Below are positions 12,101 to 24,126 of a stretch of DNA of 64,000 bases, piece after piece; the first letter of the stretch is position 1; every line of letters starts with the position of its first letter. This DNA comes from Chlorella sorokiniana. Lineage: Eukaryota; Chlorophyta; Trebouxiophyceae; Chlorellales; Chlorellaceae. The stretch spans positions 434,001-498,000 of the forward strand of contig CP084620.1 of assembly GCA_025917655.1 (NCBI GenBank). The letters run 5' to 3'. The notes below the pieces were generated by a model. It had not been told where the DNA came from and ran no database searches. It worked only from the letters and a program-made list of their open reading frames with translations. Made by a program: the position numbers and the translations under genes.

Positions 12101-15100
12101 CCCTGATTTCTCCGTCCGCAGCTGGGTCTGCCCACAGAACCGACGGCCGCGCTGGCCAGCGGCTTGCTGGAGGTCGTCCACATCAGCGAGGGCTGCTTTA
12201 CGAGGCAGATGCTGCTCACGCTGCACCTGCTGTCGCTGGAGCCGCGCATGCCGTGCAGCCCCTGCCGCGGCGCCGGTGCAAAGGCCGGTGGCGGCAGCAC
12301 TGAGGAGGAACTGCCGGATGTGGATGGAGCGCGGGGCGATGAGCGCGCTGCCACAGACAGCGGCTGGGGCGAGGCGTGGTCGGCGGCGGCGGCGGCCGCG
12401 CGGCGCAGCGCGTGGCGCCGCGGCGGCGCCAGCTGGCGGCCCGCATCCTGCTGGCCCTGCACCGCCTGCAGGCGCGGCGGCGGCTGCCCGCCTTTCTCAT
12501 GGATACAATCCTGCCGTGGGTGCTGCTACAGCTGGGGGAGCAGGGGCCGCAGCCCACAGCTGGCGATGCTGATGTTGAGCCGGCTGTCCTTGAGCGGGTG
12601 GGCAGAGGCCTCTTCGGCTGCGGGAAATGTGTCAATGCAAGGGGCCGCAAGCAGGGAAGCCGGCCGCCAATGCTCCCGCTATGGATGCCTCTGGCACACT
12701 CAGCCCTCTCGTTGTCCCCCTCTGCAGCTTGCGCTGCTGCCGCCCGACAGCCTGTTGGCGCTCTACACGCTGGTGGCGATCGTGTTTGGCGGGGCCTTCC
12801 ACGTGCCAGAAGACCTGGGCGCCCCGCCTCCTGCACAGCATGCTGGCCGCTGGGATGTGGGGGCGGATTTTGCGGTGAGACGGACGCCCGGCAAGCGTCC
12901 ACGAGGGGTTGGTTTGGCGAGGCGAGGCGTTTCTTTCGGCTGTGTTTGTTTGTGCGGCGTCACCATCATCGCGAGGCACCCCTCCCCTTTGCTGACACGC
13001 CGCAGCGCGCGGCAGTAACGGCGGCAGGGGGCTGTCCTGGCACGAGGCTGCGGCCGATGCAGGGCATCAGCCGCCTGGGGGCGCCCCTTCCGGCGAAGCT
13101 GGCACAGCCTTCAGCGTCGCCTGCCTGGGCGTCAGCGCTTTCGCGGTTCAGCTGGGCCTGCATCAGGTGTGCCTTGGGACAGCGCCTGAGCTGCGAGGGA
13201 TGCCCCTGGTTGCCTCGGCAGTTGGGCTGCTCATTCACCTGCTGAAGGCAGCCTGGACCCGCCCCCTGTTGCGGCCGCTATGCAGGTGCAGACAAATCCT
13301 GCAGAGCCGCAGGGTGTTGCAGTCAAACCGCCCGAGGCACATGTACTGCCAGGGTACTGCGCTGTGTGCGGCGCCTGTGGTGCCGCGCAGAGCACCCCTG
13401 ACTCCTGCCTGGACGTGCTGGCAAGGCTGGCGACTCGCGACTGCCGCATGCCCTCAGCCCTCAGCATGCCGCATGTCCAGCAAACCTCGGTTTCTGCTTA
13501 CGACCGCCTGAAAGTGGGGCAGCCTTTGCTGATTCGGGGAAGCACACAGCAGGTGACAGCACTGTCTGCTGCATTGGGCCAGTTGACTGCAGCGCCTGGG
13601 TTGGCGTGGTGTCCGTTTGGCCTTCCTTTCCTCCTTAGACAAACAGGTCTCAACTTGGATTCTGCAGCTCCGCATCGGCTCAACTCCTGAAGAAGCCATG
13701 GCGATGCTTGACATCCTGTGCTTTGGGGTGAGGGGCGCCTGTCCTTTGCATTGCGCCTTGTGTCAAACCCCTAGCTGCCAGCGCATCAGTAGCGCTGAAC
13801 GGCAGCCAAGCTGGGTTCACTGTGCTGCTAGAACCGCCGCTGTTTCAAACGCTGAGCACATTGTCGGTTGTTGGGTGCTGTGCAGTGTGCCGTATTCTCA
13901 ACCTTGTTAGAGAGAATTGAGGAGGCATGCATCAAGAATAAGGAGACTTTTGAGCATCTGGAAGACATGGCTGACTGTGTCACAAAAGTGCGCAAGGGCT
14001 GAGTTGGAAGCCCTCCCGCACCCCCACCCCATCTCACCTCATCTTGGTTGGGTTGAGGGGACGGCGAGGGCGCATGTGTGTTTGGAGGTGGGGCGGCGGC
14101 GTTTTGATTTGACCAATTGCTTGTCTTATCACAGTGTGTTCCTCCGATGTGTCATTCAGTCCCAACAGGAATCTGCCCAGCCCTGGATCGTGTTTGCGAG
14201 TGCAGAAGATGCTGCTGAAATGATCAGGACTTTAGAGCAGTGTGCAGGTGAAGAAGACGATCAATGCTGCTGCTGCTTTCAAACCATGCTATGTATGCTT
14301 TCGAGCTTCTGGCGCCTGCCTCCTTGCTGCCCTGCTGCCAATATGCAGAAATGCAGAGAGATATGATCGCCGCAGTATGCATGATGCGAAAGCTATACAT
14401 TCAGGGAAGTGCAGTGGAGCTGGCTTGCCTGAACAGCATGCAGCCACGGCTGCTCACCGAGCGCTCGTTCACGTGAGGCCACCTGCATGTGCCTGCTCGC
14501 TAGTGAGCGGTGTTGTGTCACAGGCGCCTGCCTCGTTCCGATGCCATCGCGCTGCTCCCCTTGCTTCTGCTGATCTCGAGGGTGGCCTGCCTGCGCGGGC
14601 ACACGTGCTGCAGGCAGCTGGATGCGCGGCAAGTGGCGGCGACGGTGGAAGGCTACACTGCTCATCTGCAGCAGCTGAAAGACGAAGTCGACAGGTTACA
14701 GGCCGACCTTGGTGAGGAGGGCTGCCAGCAATGTGCGTAGCTGGCGGCGCTGCTGAGAAATGCCCCTTTCCTGCCCACCCCTCATCCTGGTGCCTGTTGT
14801 GTTTGATGGCTGCATGCAGAGGTGCCGGCCCAAGAGCTGTGCCCATGGACCGTCCCCGCTCTGCGGCTCCTGCGCGCGCAGCAGGCGCAGGGCCACGTGC
14901 ACCCCTTGCCGCTGAGCCAAGCCCTGCAAATTGCGGCCCTCAACTCGCGCCGCCTGCTGCACACCTTGCTCCACGTCGGCACCCGGCTGAGTGCAGGCGC
15001 TTCCACGCTGCGCTGGCGGGCCTTGGATCTCGTCAGGTGCGCTTCCTGCCGCTCCTGCCCTCCCCTCCCCACAGCAGTGGCCACCTGGGGGCACCACATG

Positions 15101-18100
15101 CGCGGCGTTGCTTTGCACGTGTGGGCGGGTGCCCTGTGCCTTCCAGCTCAGTCCATCCACCCACCCACACAGCAACCGCAGCACAGCGGCACCCCTATCC
15201 CACCACAACCCCGCCGTGCCCGCTGCAGCCAGCTGCGGCAGGCCTGCGCGGTGCAGCTGACGGCGCCGCTGGAGGACTTTGTGGCGCAGGAGGTGCTGGG
15301 CACGACCTGGGGGCAGCAGGCTGCAGCAGGTGCGCCGCGCTTTGCCTCCACACGGCAGCTCAACAGTCCATTCAGCATGCGCCAGGCTGCCTGGCCGCCA
15401 TGGCTGGCTTGAAGCAGGGATTCGGCTGCCTGCTGCTGCCATGCCGTCGCTCCACCCTTGCACCGCGTCCTGCTGTCGTGCAGCCGTCGAGGCGCGGGAG
15501 CATGCAAAGGCTCAAGCGGCGGCCAGGGAGGCTGCAGCGGAAGCGCAGAAAGCAGAGTCCGCCGCGCTGGCCCTGCTGGCGGAAGAGGAGGAGGAGCTGG
15601 CAGCCCAGCAGCGCAAGCAGAAGAAGGAGGAGAAGCGGCGGGCGGCAAAGGCGAGGCAGCAGCAGCAGCGTGAGGAGGAGCAGGCACGGCGGCAGCAGGA
15701 GGAACGGGAGAACGAGGCTCGGCGCCAGCTGCAGCAGCGCAAAGAGGAGGAGGGCGGCGCGGCTGCCTTGCGAACAGCAGCAGGCAGAGCTGGCGGTACC
15801 AGCGAAGCGTGACCAACACTACAAAGTGGACGCAGCGGCGGGCGGGCAGGACCGGGAGCGGGGCAGGCGGAGATCCCGTTCCTAGAGCAGTCAAGCGGCG
15901 TTCGCCGCCGCGTCAGCAGCAGCCCCCGCAGCAACACGCACCGTCGCTGCAGCAGCAGCAGCAGCACCAGCAACAGGCACCGCCGCATCAGCAGAAGGGT
16001 GCCCAGCAGCAGGAGGCCCAGAGGGAAGGGCGGCTGCTGGTGGCTCCGCCGCAGCCCCCGCTGCAGCCACAGCAGCAAGCGCCGCAGGGCAGGCGCAGCG
16101 ACAGGGTTGCCCACCAGGGGGAGGGGCAGCTGTTTGCGGCAGGCAGTGTGGCCGCAGGCCAACAAAGCTCCAGCTCGCGGGCCAACGGCCGCAGCCGCGG
16201 CAACGACACACGTGCGGTGCAGCCGACTGCTGAGGCTGGCAGTTCCCCAGCCCATGCTCCCCTCTCAGGCCCCTCGGTGCCTTCCCAGCAGCAGCCCGGT
16301 GCACCAAAGCAGCTCCCAGCTGCTGGCAACGCTCCCCAAAGGCAGCTGGCCGAGAGTGGCCGCCAGCTGTCCTGGGCAACAGTCACCAAGCAGCACAGCA
16401 AAGCGGCAGCTGTGCAGCCGCGCCCAGCCGCCCAGGCTGGCAGAGCGCATAGCAGTGGCGGCGACGTTCCGGGCGTCGCAGATGGGGCCCGCCTAAGCGG
16501 CAGTGAAGCTGGTTCGCAGCCCCGTCATGCTCCTGTTGCTGGCCGCCGCCGTGCCGCGCGCGACGCAGCCCCGTTTCCCACGACGCTTGCGCGGTCTCGT
16601 CCTCGCCCCATGCCACAGCAGCAGCAGTTGGAAGCGGACCGACTGCAGACCCAGCGGCAGCAGCAGCGACCAAATCGGCTGCCACAGCAGCAGCAACGGG
16701 AGGGACTGCAGGTGAAGCAGGGTCAGCACTCGAGGCCATGGCGGCGGAGGCGGCAGTCATTGCAGATGCTGAGGCGCCAGTCATCGAGGCGGCAGCAGGA
16801 TCTTTACCTGCAATGCAGGCAGCGCCAACGCCGCCAGCAGCACAGCCCTCGTGGGGCCCGGACCCCGCGCAGCCTTCAGAGTGTCCAGATCTTGCGGCAG
16901 TGGAGGAAGCAGAACTGAAGCTGGCTCTGGCAGGGCTCGGGTTGGGGGCTGATGGCAGCAGAGACAGCAGCCCGCAGCCAGCTGCAGGCCTCGCATACGC
17001 CGCCGCTGCAACCTCGCCGCGCAGCGGCCAGGAGGCGGGGCAGGCCCCAGCGGTCGTGTCCGAAGCGCCGCCAGCTGGACCCCCTCCTGGCTCCTGGGCC
17101 GCTCGCGTGGCCAAGCGGCCAGGGCTTGCAGCTTTGCGCTCCACAGCAGGGCAGCAGGTGCCAGCCGACTCTGGCTGGTCGTTTGTGGGCGAGCAGGGCA
17201 GCCCGCCCCGTGTGCCCACCCCGGAGGTCGTCCCCACAGAAGCTGCAGCGGCAGCCAGGGCAGCAGGCGAAACGCTGCCGCTGCTGCAGCGCGGCGCAAC
17301 CGCAGCGCGTGGCGGTGCGGAGCGCTCCAAAGGCCCATCGCTGGCGCTGCCGGGCCTGCGCAACGAGGCCGGCGACTTCAACTGCTTCCTCAACGTGGTG
17401 CTTCAGTGCCTGTGGCGCTGCGCCGACTTCCGGCAGCAGGTAATGGGCTCCCACCCCTGCTGTGTTTCCTCGCTTTGCAGCGGCCTCCAGTCCCCGTGTA
17501 TTGACAGTCTCGCGCCTTCAGGCTGTGAAATATTCCATTTGCCCAACCCTATGCGCAGGTGCTATCCTGGCCGTCCGAGGTTTACTGTGCAGACCCTGTG
17601 CTGCACTCGTTTGCGGCACTGTTTCAGGAGCTGACGCGTGCAGATGTTGTTGCCGCCACCAGCAGCGTTGTAGAGCAGCAGCACGTCGTGATCGACCCAA
17701 CTCCGCTGCGGGAAGCCATCAATGGCCTGCCCGGCCAGGAGTTCAAGCTGGGTGTGTGCCTGCTCGGCTTCGAAAGCATCAAAGCTGCACCTTATGTTTG
17801 TCAGAGTTGATTGCTTGCCGCCTTCCCACACCCCTGTTGTTCTGGTTTGTGCAGGGGAGATGAGCGATGCCGGCGAGCTGCTGCTGGTGCTGTTTGAGCA
17901 CATGAAGGGCGTGGCGCCAGCGGTGGCAGGCGCTGCTGTGGATGCCGTGTTTGGGCTGCGAGTGGCAGAGGCGGTGGCCTGCCACATGTGCGGGCGGGAG
18001 ACGCAGCAGAGCAGCTACACCCAGGTATGCAGAGGAGTGCATCTTTTCCAAACGTTTCCTAACAAGGTATACACGAAGTACCACGTCAAACTTCCTTTGT

Positions 18101-18823
18101 CCGCAGTACTTTTTCAATGCCTTTGCTGCTGCGCTGCGCTCCTCGCTGGCGGCTGGGCCAGACCCGGCTTTGGCGCCCGCCTGCGCCGCATTGAGGACGA
18201 GCACAAGAAGTCGTGCGACACGGATGTTGGTGAGAGGGAGGTGCAGAACCCTGTAGCCGGTTTGAGAACTGCGCTGGCAGAGATTTCGAAGGGTGCAGAA
18301 TCACTGTTGGCCGTCGTTTCCCTCCCGCCGCAGGCGGCTGCGGCACGCTGCACCCCGTGCGACAGGAGCTGGAGGGGGAGCCGCCCCGTGTGTTTACGCT
18401 GCAGCTGGTGTGGGAGAGCCACGAGGAGGAGCCCGCCGCTATAGGGGCCACCCTGCGTGCAGTCGCGGAGCAGGTGGAAGACTCCTGAGCTGCTCAAATT
18501 GTCTGCTCAGAGTTCGTCTGCATGCCCTCTATCCTGTTTTTGCAGCAAAGGATTTCAATGTTCCTCTTCTCGCGCCATCCCTGCAGATTGACCTGGGCCA
18601 GCTGTATGCCGACCTCATGCCCGGCACCCTGTACCGCCTGCGGGCCATGGTGTGCTACTACGGCCGCCACTACTCGGCCTTCGTGCAGCTGCCGCAGCTG
18701 TCGCGGTGGGTGACGTTCGACGACAGTTCAGCGGGGTCGATCGGTGCTTGGTACGATGTGCGGATGCGGTGCGAGAGCGGGCGGGTGCAGCCCAGCGTGC
18801 TGTTTTACGAGGCCGTCAGCTGA
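9121..18823 (+). CDS. USP53/54-type ubiquitin-specific protease-like protein, tandem copy 2
   Basis: Second, apparently full-length copy. It starts with a Gly/Arg-rich leader (MPRGGRKGGRGGRGVQAK, donor GTGCGA). Exons parallel those of copy 1: the LRWRALDLVR exon (14819-15035) matches LHWRALDVIR (about 5425-5645), and QLRQACAVQLTAPLEDF (15229 on) matches the exon near 5850. A coiled coil (Glu/Arg/Gln-rich, 15480-15780) and a Gln/Pro/Ala-rich linker (15900-16900) precede the USP domain. The Cys-box Cys codon is 17383-17385, CxxC (ACHMC) is near 17983 and the His codon is 18668-18670; the stop is 18821-18823. The family cleaves ubiquitin from proteins or is a catalytically weak ubiquitin binder; Cys, His and Asp positions all look intact. 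N-terminal exons have diverged strongly from copy 1, the catalytic ones hardly at all. Apparent frame slips occur near 9610, 11008 and 12385. Confidence 0.88.
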
Positions 18824-19208
18824 ATTTTGTCTACATTTTATCTTCAACCATATGTTCATGTACAGCAGCATGCTCAGGCGCCTTGTGTGCCAACGATTCC
18901 CTTGCACATAACTAAGCCTTGTATCACAACGCAACAGCTCTTGTGGTCGAGCCACGCAGGCAGTACATAGCAGCGTCCCGCAGGACTGGCTGCTGGCCTC
19001 GCCAACAGGCAAGCAGGCACACTGGCAACAGCAAAAGGTAACTTCAGCTCCAGCAGAGAGAAGGACGTAGTGAAACAAGCAAGGTTGACAAGGCGTGCTA
19101 CATTCAAGGCACTCATGGCAGGGATGGGCGCTGCCCGGGCGGGGGACGGCGCAGCTGGGGACTCGACAGCAGCGCCCCTGCAGCGCGACCAGCGCAGGCC
19201 AGACTGGC
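18824..19208. other. Convergent 3' spacer
   Basis: 385 bases between the stop of the second USP-like gene (+) and the stop of the NAGS gene (-). No gene, RNA or clear TGTAA signal was seen. It should hold the 3' UTRs of both transcripts. Confidence 0.5.
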
Positions 19209-22200
19209 TCAGAAGCCGATGCGCTTGCCCGGTTTGGCCTCCACCGACGGGTCGAGCTCCAAGATGGGCTTGACCAGCAGCTGGGCGGGCGCCGTGGCGG
19301 GAGCGGCGTCGGCCGCGGCCTGCAGCTCGCGCTGCCGCCACGCTGGCAGCAGCACCGAGGAGGCGGCGGGGCCGACGCGGGCAAAGTCGCGCTGCGCATG
19401 TTGAAGAGGGGGATGGGGATTGTGTGTGTGCGTGTGTGGTGTGTTTGGGGGGGGGATGGGTTGCCAGGCTGACCAGCCACTCAGCACAGCAAGCAAGCCA
19501 CCAGAACACCCTCGCACCCACCGGAACTCCTTGCCAGCCAGCCAGCCACCCATCCGCATCCGAACGCTCCTTGCTTCCCACCCCCACTCACAGCCCACCT
19601 CTCGCCCGCCCCGCCCCCGTCGGCGCACCTGCGCAAACCACTCGTACGAGCCCTCCGCCGCCACGATGGCCACCCTCCTGAAGCCCCGCTGCCGCGCCAC
19701 CTGCTCCACGTAATCCAGCAGCGAGTCGCCAAAGCCGGCGCGGCGGTAGGCCGGGTGCACGCAGAAGGTGGCCAGCTCGGCGACCGTCACGCCGTCCGGG
19801 GCCTGGCCCAGGTCACAAACGACGGCACAGCCCAGCATCTGCGGGGGTGAACAGATGATAAAAGTCATACAGTACTTGGATCATTACCAAATACATGCGT
19901 GCATGGGAGGTGTGGCTTGGCGCGGAGAGGCAGGCGGCGCGGAGGGGCAGGCGGGCAGGAGGCGGGCAGGATGCTGGCTCGGGGGCTTGGCGACGGCGCA
20001 GGCATTGAGTTGCCCGACTGTCAGCAGCACAGCCGCCTTGCCGGAAACTCTGCACAACCGCACCTCACACCACGAAAACACGCACACACCCATACGCCTC
20101 AAATCCCCACAAACCTTGCCCTCCCGCTCGATGGCGGTGATGTCCGCCAGGCGCTGCGGCAACTGCTCCAGGGGGAAGGGCGGCGGGAAGCCCTCCTCCG
20201 CCAGCAGCCCCAGCAGCTGCTGCAGCCCCAGCACGTCCCGCGCCTCGGCGGGCCTGCAGGCAGGGCGGTGTGGCGGTAAATGAGCGGGTTGGCGGCAGGC
20301 GGGTGGCGGCGGGAATCACAGAGGGCAAGGGGTTCCCCCTCCCCCTTTCCCCCCCACACACACCACCACCACCCACAGCCCGCTCACCGTATGCCCTCAT
20401 ACAGGTCTGCGGCGATCATGCACACGCCTGGGGTGCCGTCCCAGTGTACATCTCCAGCAGAAGGGCGCTGGGGGGGGGGGGGGGTGGGGGCGAGGCACAG
20501 GGGTCGCGTGGTGGGTGTGCGGGGGAGGGGGAGCGGGGGGCAGCGGTGCACAGGGGCCAGGTGGTGGATGAGTGTTGTCCGTGGGGGCGGGGCGAGTGGG
20601 AAGGAAAAGGTGGGGGAGGGGGAGGGGTGCGAAGGACAAGAAGGGAACAGAGGGAGGCAAGGCCAGCGGAGCGGGGAGTGCTTCGTTGGCTGCCCCACCT
20701 GTGGTGGAAACGACATGCCGTGCCTGGCACCGGGCAACAAGGTCCGATTTGTGGGTTTGGGGGCGTTGGCGCAACTCCCGCTGCCCACCATTGCTCCCGC
20801 TCACCCGTCGCTTTCGCAGTCGATCAGGTGGGCGCGCTTGACGCCGTTCTTAAGGGCCACCACGGCCGCCAGCACCGCATTGGGGTACCCCACGCTCTGC
20901 CAGCTGTCCAGGTCCAGCGCCAGCTCAGCGCCGCCGCCCCGCCCCCCCCCCCGCCGCCGCTCCCCGCCGCCGTCGCTGCCGCCGTTGCTGCTGCTGCTGC
21001 TGTGCGCGCCGTTGCGGCTGCCTGCATGGGTGCTGTACTCGCAGTCCGCCTCGCTGTCGCTGTTCCAAGCCGCACCGCCGCCGCCGCTTGCCAGCCCGCC
21101 GCCGCCCTCCGCAGCCTCCCATTGGCTGCCGTCCCAGCTGGCGCTGGGGCCCGCCGTGCCGCCCTGCTCGCCGCTGCCGCCGTTGCTGCCGCCGTCTGGC
21201 GCCCGGCCGCCAGCGGCTGCCGCAGCGCTGTCGCCGTTTGCAGCCGCTGCCTGGCCCAGCTCCTCGAGTGACTGAGTGGAGCAAGGCTCTTCCCAGCACA
21301 CATGCTGGCTACAATCATCTCCTCTGCATCGTCCTATACAACCGCAAAGGACGGGGGACAGACCGAAGGGGCAGCCGTAAGCTCTATAACAGCCCAGCCT
21401 GGCAGGATCATGGGACCGCCGCCGCCGTCCGGCAACAAGGAGGAGAGGGGCGAGGCCGCACGCCAGCCAGCAGAACACGGCAGCAGGCAGCAGGCCCGCG
21501 GCCGCTGCCCGCACAGGCAGCAGCCGCACGGCATGCCGACGTGTTGCAAGGGGCGGGATGGCAGGAAGCATGTCTGACGCCATGCCCCCCTCCCCCTTTC
21601 CCCAGCACCCACCCACCCACCAGGGGCAGGTAGTGTGGCAGGCCCAGCGCCCTCACATCCTCCCCCGTGATGAGCAGCAGCTTATCGGCCCGCAGCTCCA
21701 CTGCGGCGTGGGTGGCCACCTGCCACAGGCGCACGAGGGGGTGGTGTGTGGGTAGGTGTGTTTGTGGGTGGGGTGTTGGGGCGGTGTGGGTGGGTGGTCG
21801 GGTAATGGTGGTGGTCGTGTGTGTGTGGAGGGGGGGGGGGGGTCCCTCGGATCCCCAGAAAACAGCAGGGGGCAGAGAGGCTTGGAAGGAGCCCGGACAG
21901 CTGCCTCCAAGGTAGCACCCGGTCAGCCCCCATCCACAGCTGCCCCCCGCGCTCCCCGCCGCTCCCCACACTCACGTCGAAGGCGTTGCAGTTGAGGAGC
22001 TCGCCCGAGGAGGAGACGCCGATGTTGGTCAGCAGCACCAGGCTGCCCGCCGCCAGCTGCCGCTGGATGGCGCCGCTCTGCACGAAGCGAACCTGGCCCA
22101 TTTGGCCTGCGGGGGCGGCGGGGCGAGGCACAAGCAAGGGGTGGGGCGAGTGGGAACGGCGGAGATGGCAGGTGACGGGACGGATTGGTGGCGATACAGC

Positions 22201-22971
22201 CCCCATACAACACAAACACCAATAACAGTGCAGAAATGCAAGGAAACATCCAGCGAGGCGCCCCGGTGCCGCACCAAAGTCGACGCCGTTGACGATGCCC
22301 CGGCGCTTGGCCGTCACGTAGTTGCCAGACACCACCTGGACGGCCGGGGCAAAGTGGAACTGGCCGCCGTCGCTGCGCGCGTGGCGACGCACCACTGGGA
22401 TTGCGGGGGCCTGCGGGGTGGGGGGACGCGTGAGTGGTGGCGTGCTGCGAGGGGATGGCCGGCGGGGAACGTGGCTGCACACAGACCACACCAAACGTGA
22501 GGCCCCGCAGATCACAGCGGGCGACCATCGGGAGGCCAAACCGCAGGCCCACCGATGCCGCCGCTTCCTAGCAACTGACAGACCCCACTCCCCAACCACA
22601 GACACATGGCTGGCAGAGTGGGCCGGCTCTTCATGGAGCAGAAACCACGCCCTCACCCAGACTCTCTCATTCCCTCTCTCATGCACACGCCCCCACCCCA
22701 GCCACCCACCTATCCACCAACCCACCCCAGCCACCAGCCACCCAGCCAGCCACCCTGCCGCCCACCTTGGACAGGAAGGCTGAGACGAGGGTGGTGATGG
22801 CCCCCGCCGCCTCCACCGCCCCCGCATGGCCACCTCGTCGGTCACCCGGTACGCGCCCACCAGCTGCGCCGCCCGCCCCCTCTCCGCCAGGTACTCGCTG
22901 ATCTGCTGGGCCGCGCCGCACACCACCACCAGGCGCACGCCCAGGCCGTGCAGCAGCAAAATGTCTGTGAG

Positions 22972-23010
<39 letters not shown>

Positions 23011-23753
23011 GGGGGGGGGGGGGGGGCAGGCGCGAGCGCTCTTTGGTACGGTGCTTCCAATGAGAAGGATGTCTGCCCGTCAGGCAGAGGCAGGGCTGCG
23101 TGGGCAGCACACTCGGCAGGCAAGGCGGTGCTGCAGTGTTTCTGGCGCTGCGGCAAGGGGGCTGGGCAGCAGGCGCGCTTTCTCCTCGCCCTCAGTCACA
23201 CAGGACAATAAACCTGCACAAGGTGCACATCGCCCACACATCGCCCACCTTCCAGCAGCGGATACAGCAGCTCACGCCGCGCCACCACATCCCCAGGGAT
23301 GGTGACCACAAAGGTGCGGCCGCGGTGACCGGACACGTAGGGTGAGGCCATGTGTAGGAAGCGCACAAAGAGGCTGCAGAGGAACCGGAATGCGGCGGCG
23401 ACACACAAGTAGCAGGGGATTACGCTGGGTGCATTCACCCCAGCAGCATCATTCTGCCAGGCAAGCCAGCGGCAACTCTCGAACAGATGTTGGAGCAGCA
23501 CTGTTGAGCCGCGCTGTGCTCACCCGTAGTCTTCCTTTGAGATGGCGTCGCCGCGCGAGCTGGCAGCGGCACCGCTGGCGGCGGCCGGCGCCGCAGGGGC
23601 GCGGCGATCATGCGGGGTTCTTCCCCCGTCTAGGGGGCATCGGCGCGTCGGTCTCAATTGTCTCGATGTTGAGCAGGGCCCCGCATCGCTGCCGCGCTTG
23701 GCAGGGCGGCAACTAGGGCACCACCGACTGGCTGCAGCTGCAGTGTGGCGCAT
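19209..23753 (-). CDS. NAGS: N-acetylglutamate synthase, chloroplast (amino-acid kinase + GNAT)
   Basis: First enzyme of arginine synthesis: acetyl-CoA plus glutamate gives N-acetylglutamate, in the plastid in plants and algae. The start at 23753 (MRHTAAAASRW) gives a Ser/Ala/Arg-rich leader like a transit peptide. Order on the minus strand: YVSGHRGRTFVVTIPGDVV (about 23385-23255), LLLHGLGVRLVVVCGAAQQI (about 22965-22900), SGNYVTAKRRGIVNGVDFG (about 22340-22280), VLLTNIGVSSSGELLNCNAF (about 22050) and LLLITGEDVRALGLPHYLPL (about 21690-21630) build the amino-acid-kinase domain. The GNAT domain follows: DVLGLQQLLGLLAEEGFPP (about 20230) and the acetyl-CoA loop RRAGFGDSLLDYVEQ (about 19730), ending SVEAKPGKRIGF at 19209. 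A Gly/Ser/Asn-rich insert encoded at about 20950-21290 sits before LDLDSWQSVGYPN and is not usual for the family. Frame slips are needed near 22820 and 20445. Confidence 0.92.
22974..23026. repeat. (GT)n plus G16 tract, intronic
   Basis: A GT microsatellite (22974-23007) followed by four T and a run of sixteen G (23011-23026) in an intron of the NAGS gene, just upstream on the minus strand of the LLLHGLGV exon. Confidence 0.9.
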
Positions 23754-24126
23754 GAAAAAGCAAACGCGACGGCCGGACCAATCCAATTTTGCAAGCCGCC
23801 GATGGAGACACTCCAGCATGGGGCAGGGGGCCGAGGTCCACGCTGGCCCACGCTGCCCTGCCCCGCGCTCAGCTACCAAGGATGCACTCTCAACCTTACT
23901 CTGGCCCATCCCAGTGTGCACTGCCTGGCTTGAAGGGCAACTGTGGTTCCATGCAACGATGCTTAAAGCCGGGGCATCCAGTTCAGGACGCGCTCGCCGT
24001 TGCCGCCACCTTCGCTCCGTTCCGCATCCCTTCTCACAACACATTAATTGTTGCAGGGGTTGCCCAAGTGGTCACGCCCAAGGGCTGCCAGATCTTACAC
24101 GCACACTGACTGCATCATAGCCTGGC
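23754..24126. other. Spacer 5' of NAGS
   Basis: 373 bases between the NAGS start and the end of the LRR gene, both on the minus strand. It must contain the NAGS promoter and the LRR 3' UTR. No gene was seen. Confidence 0.5.
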
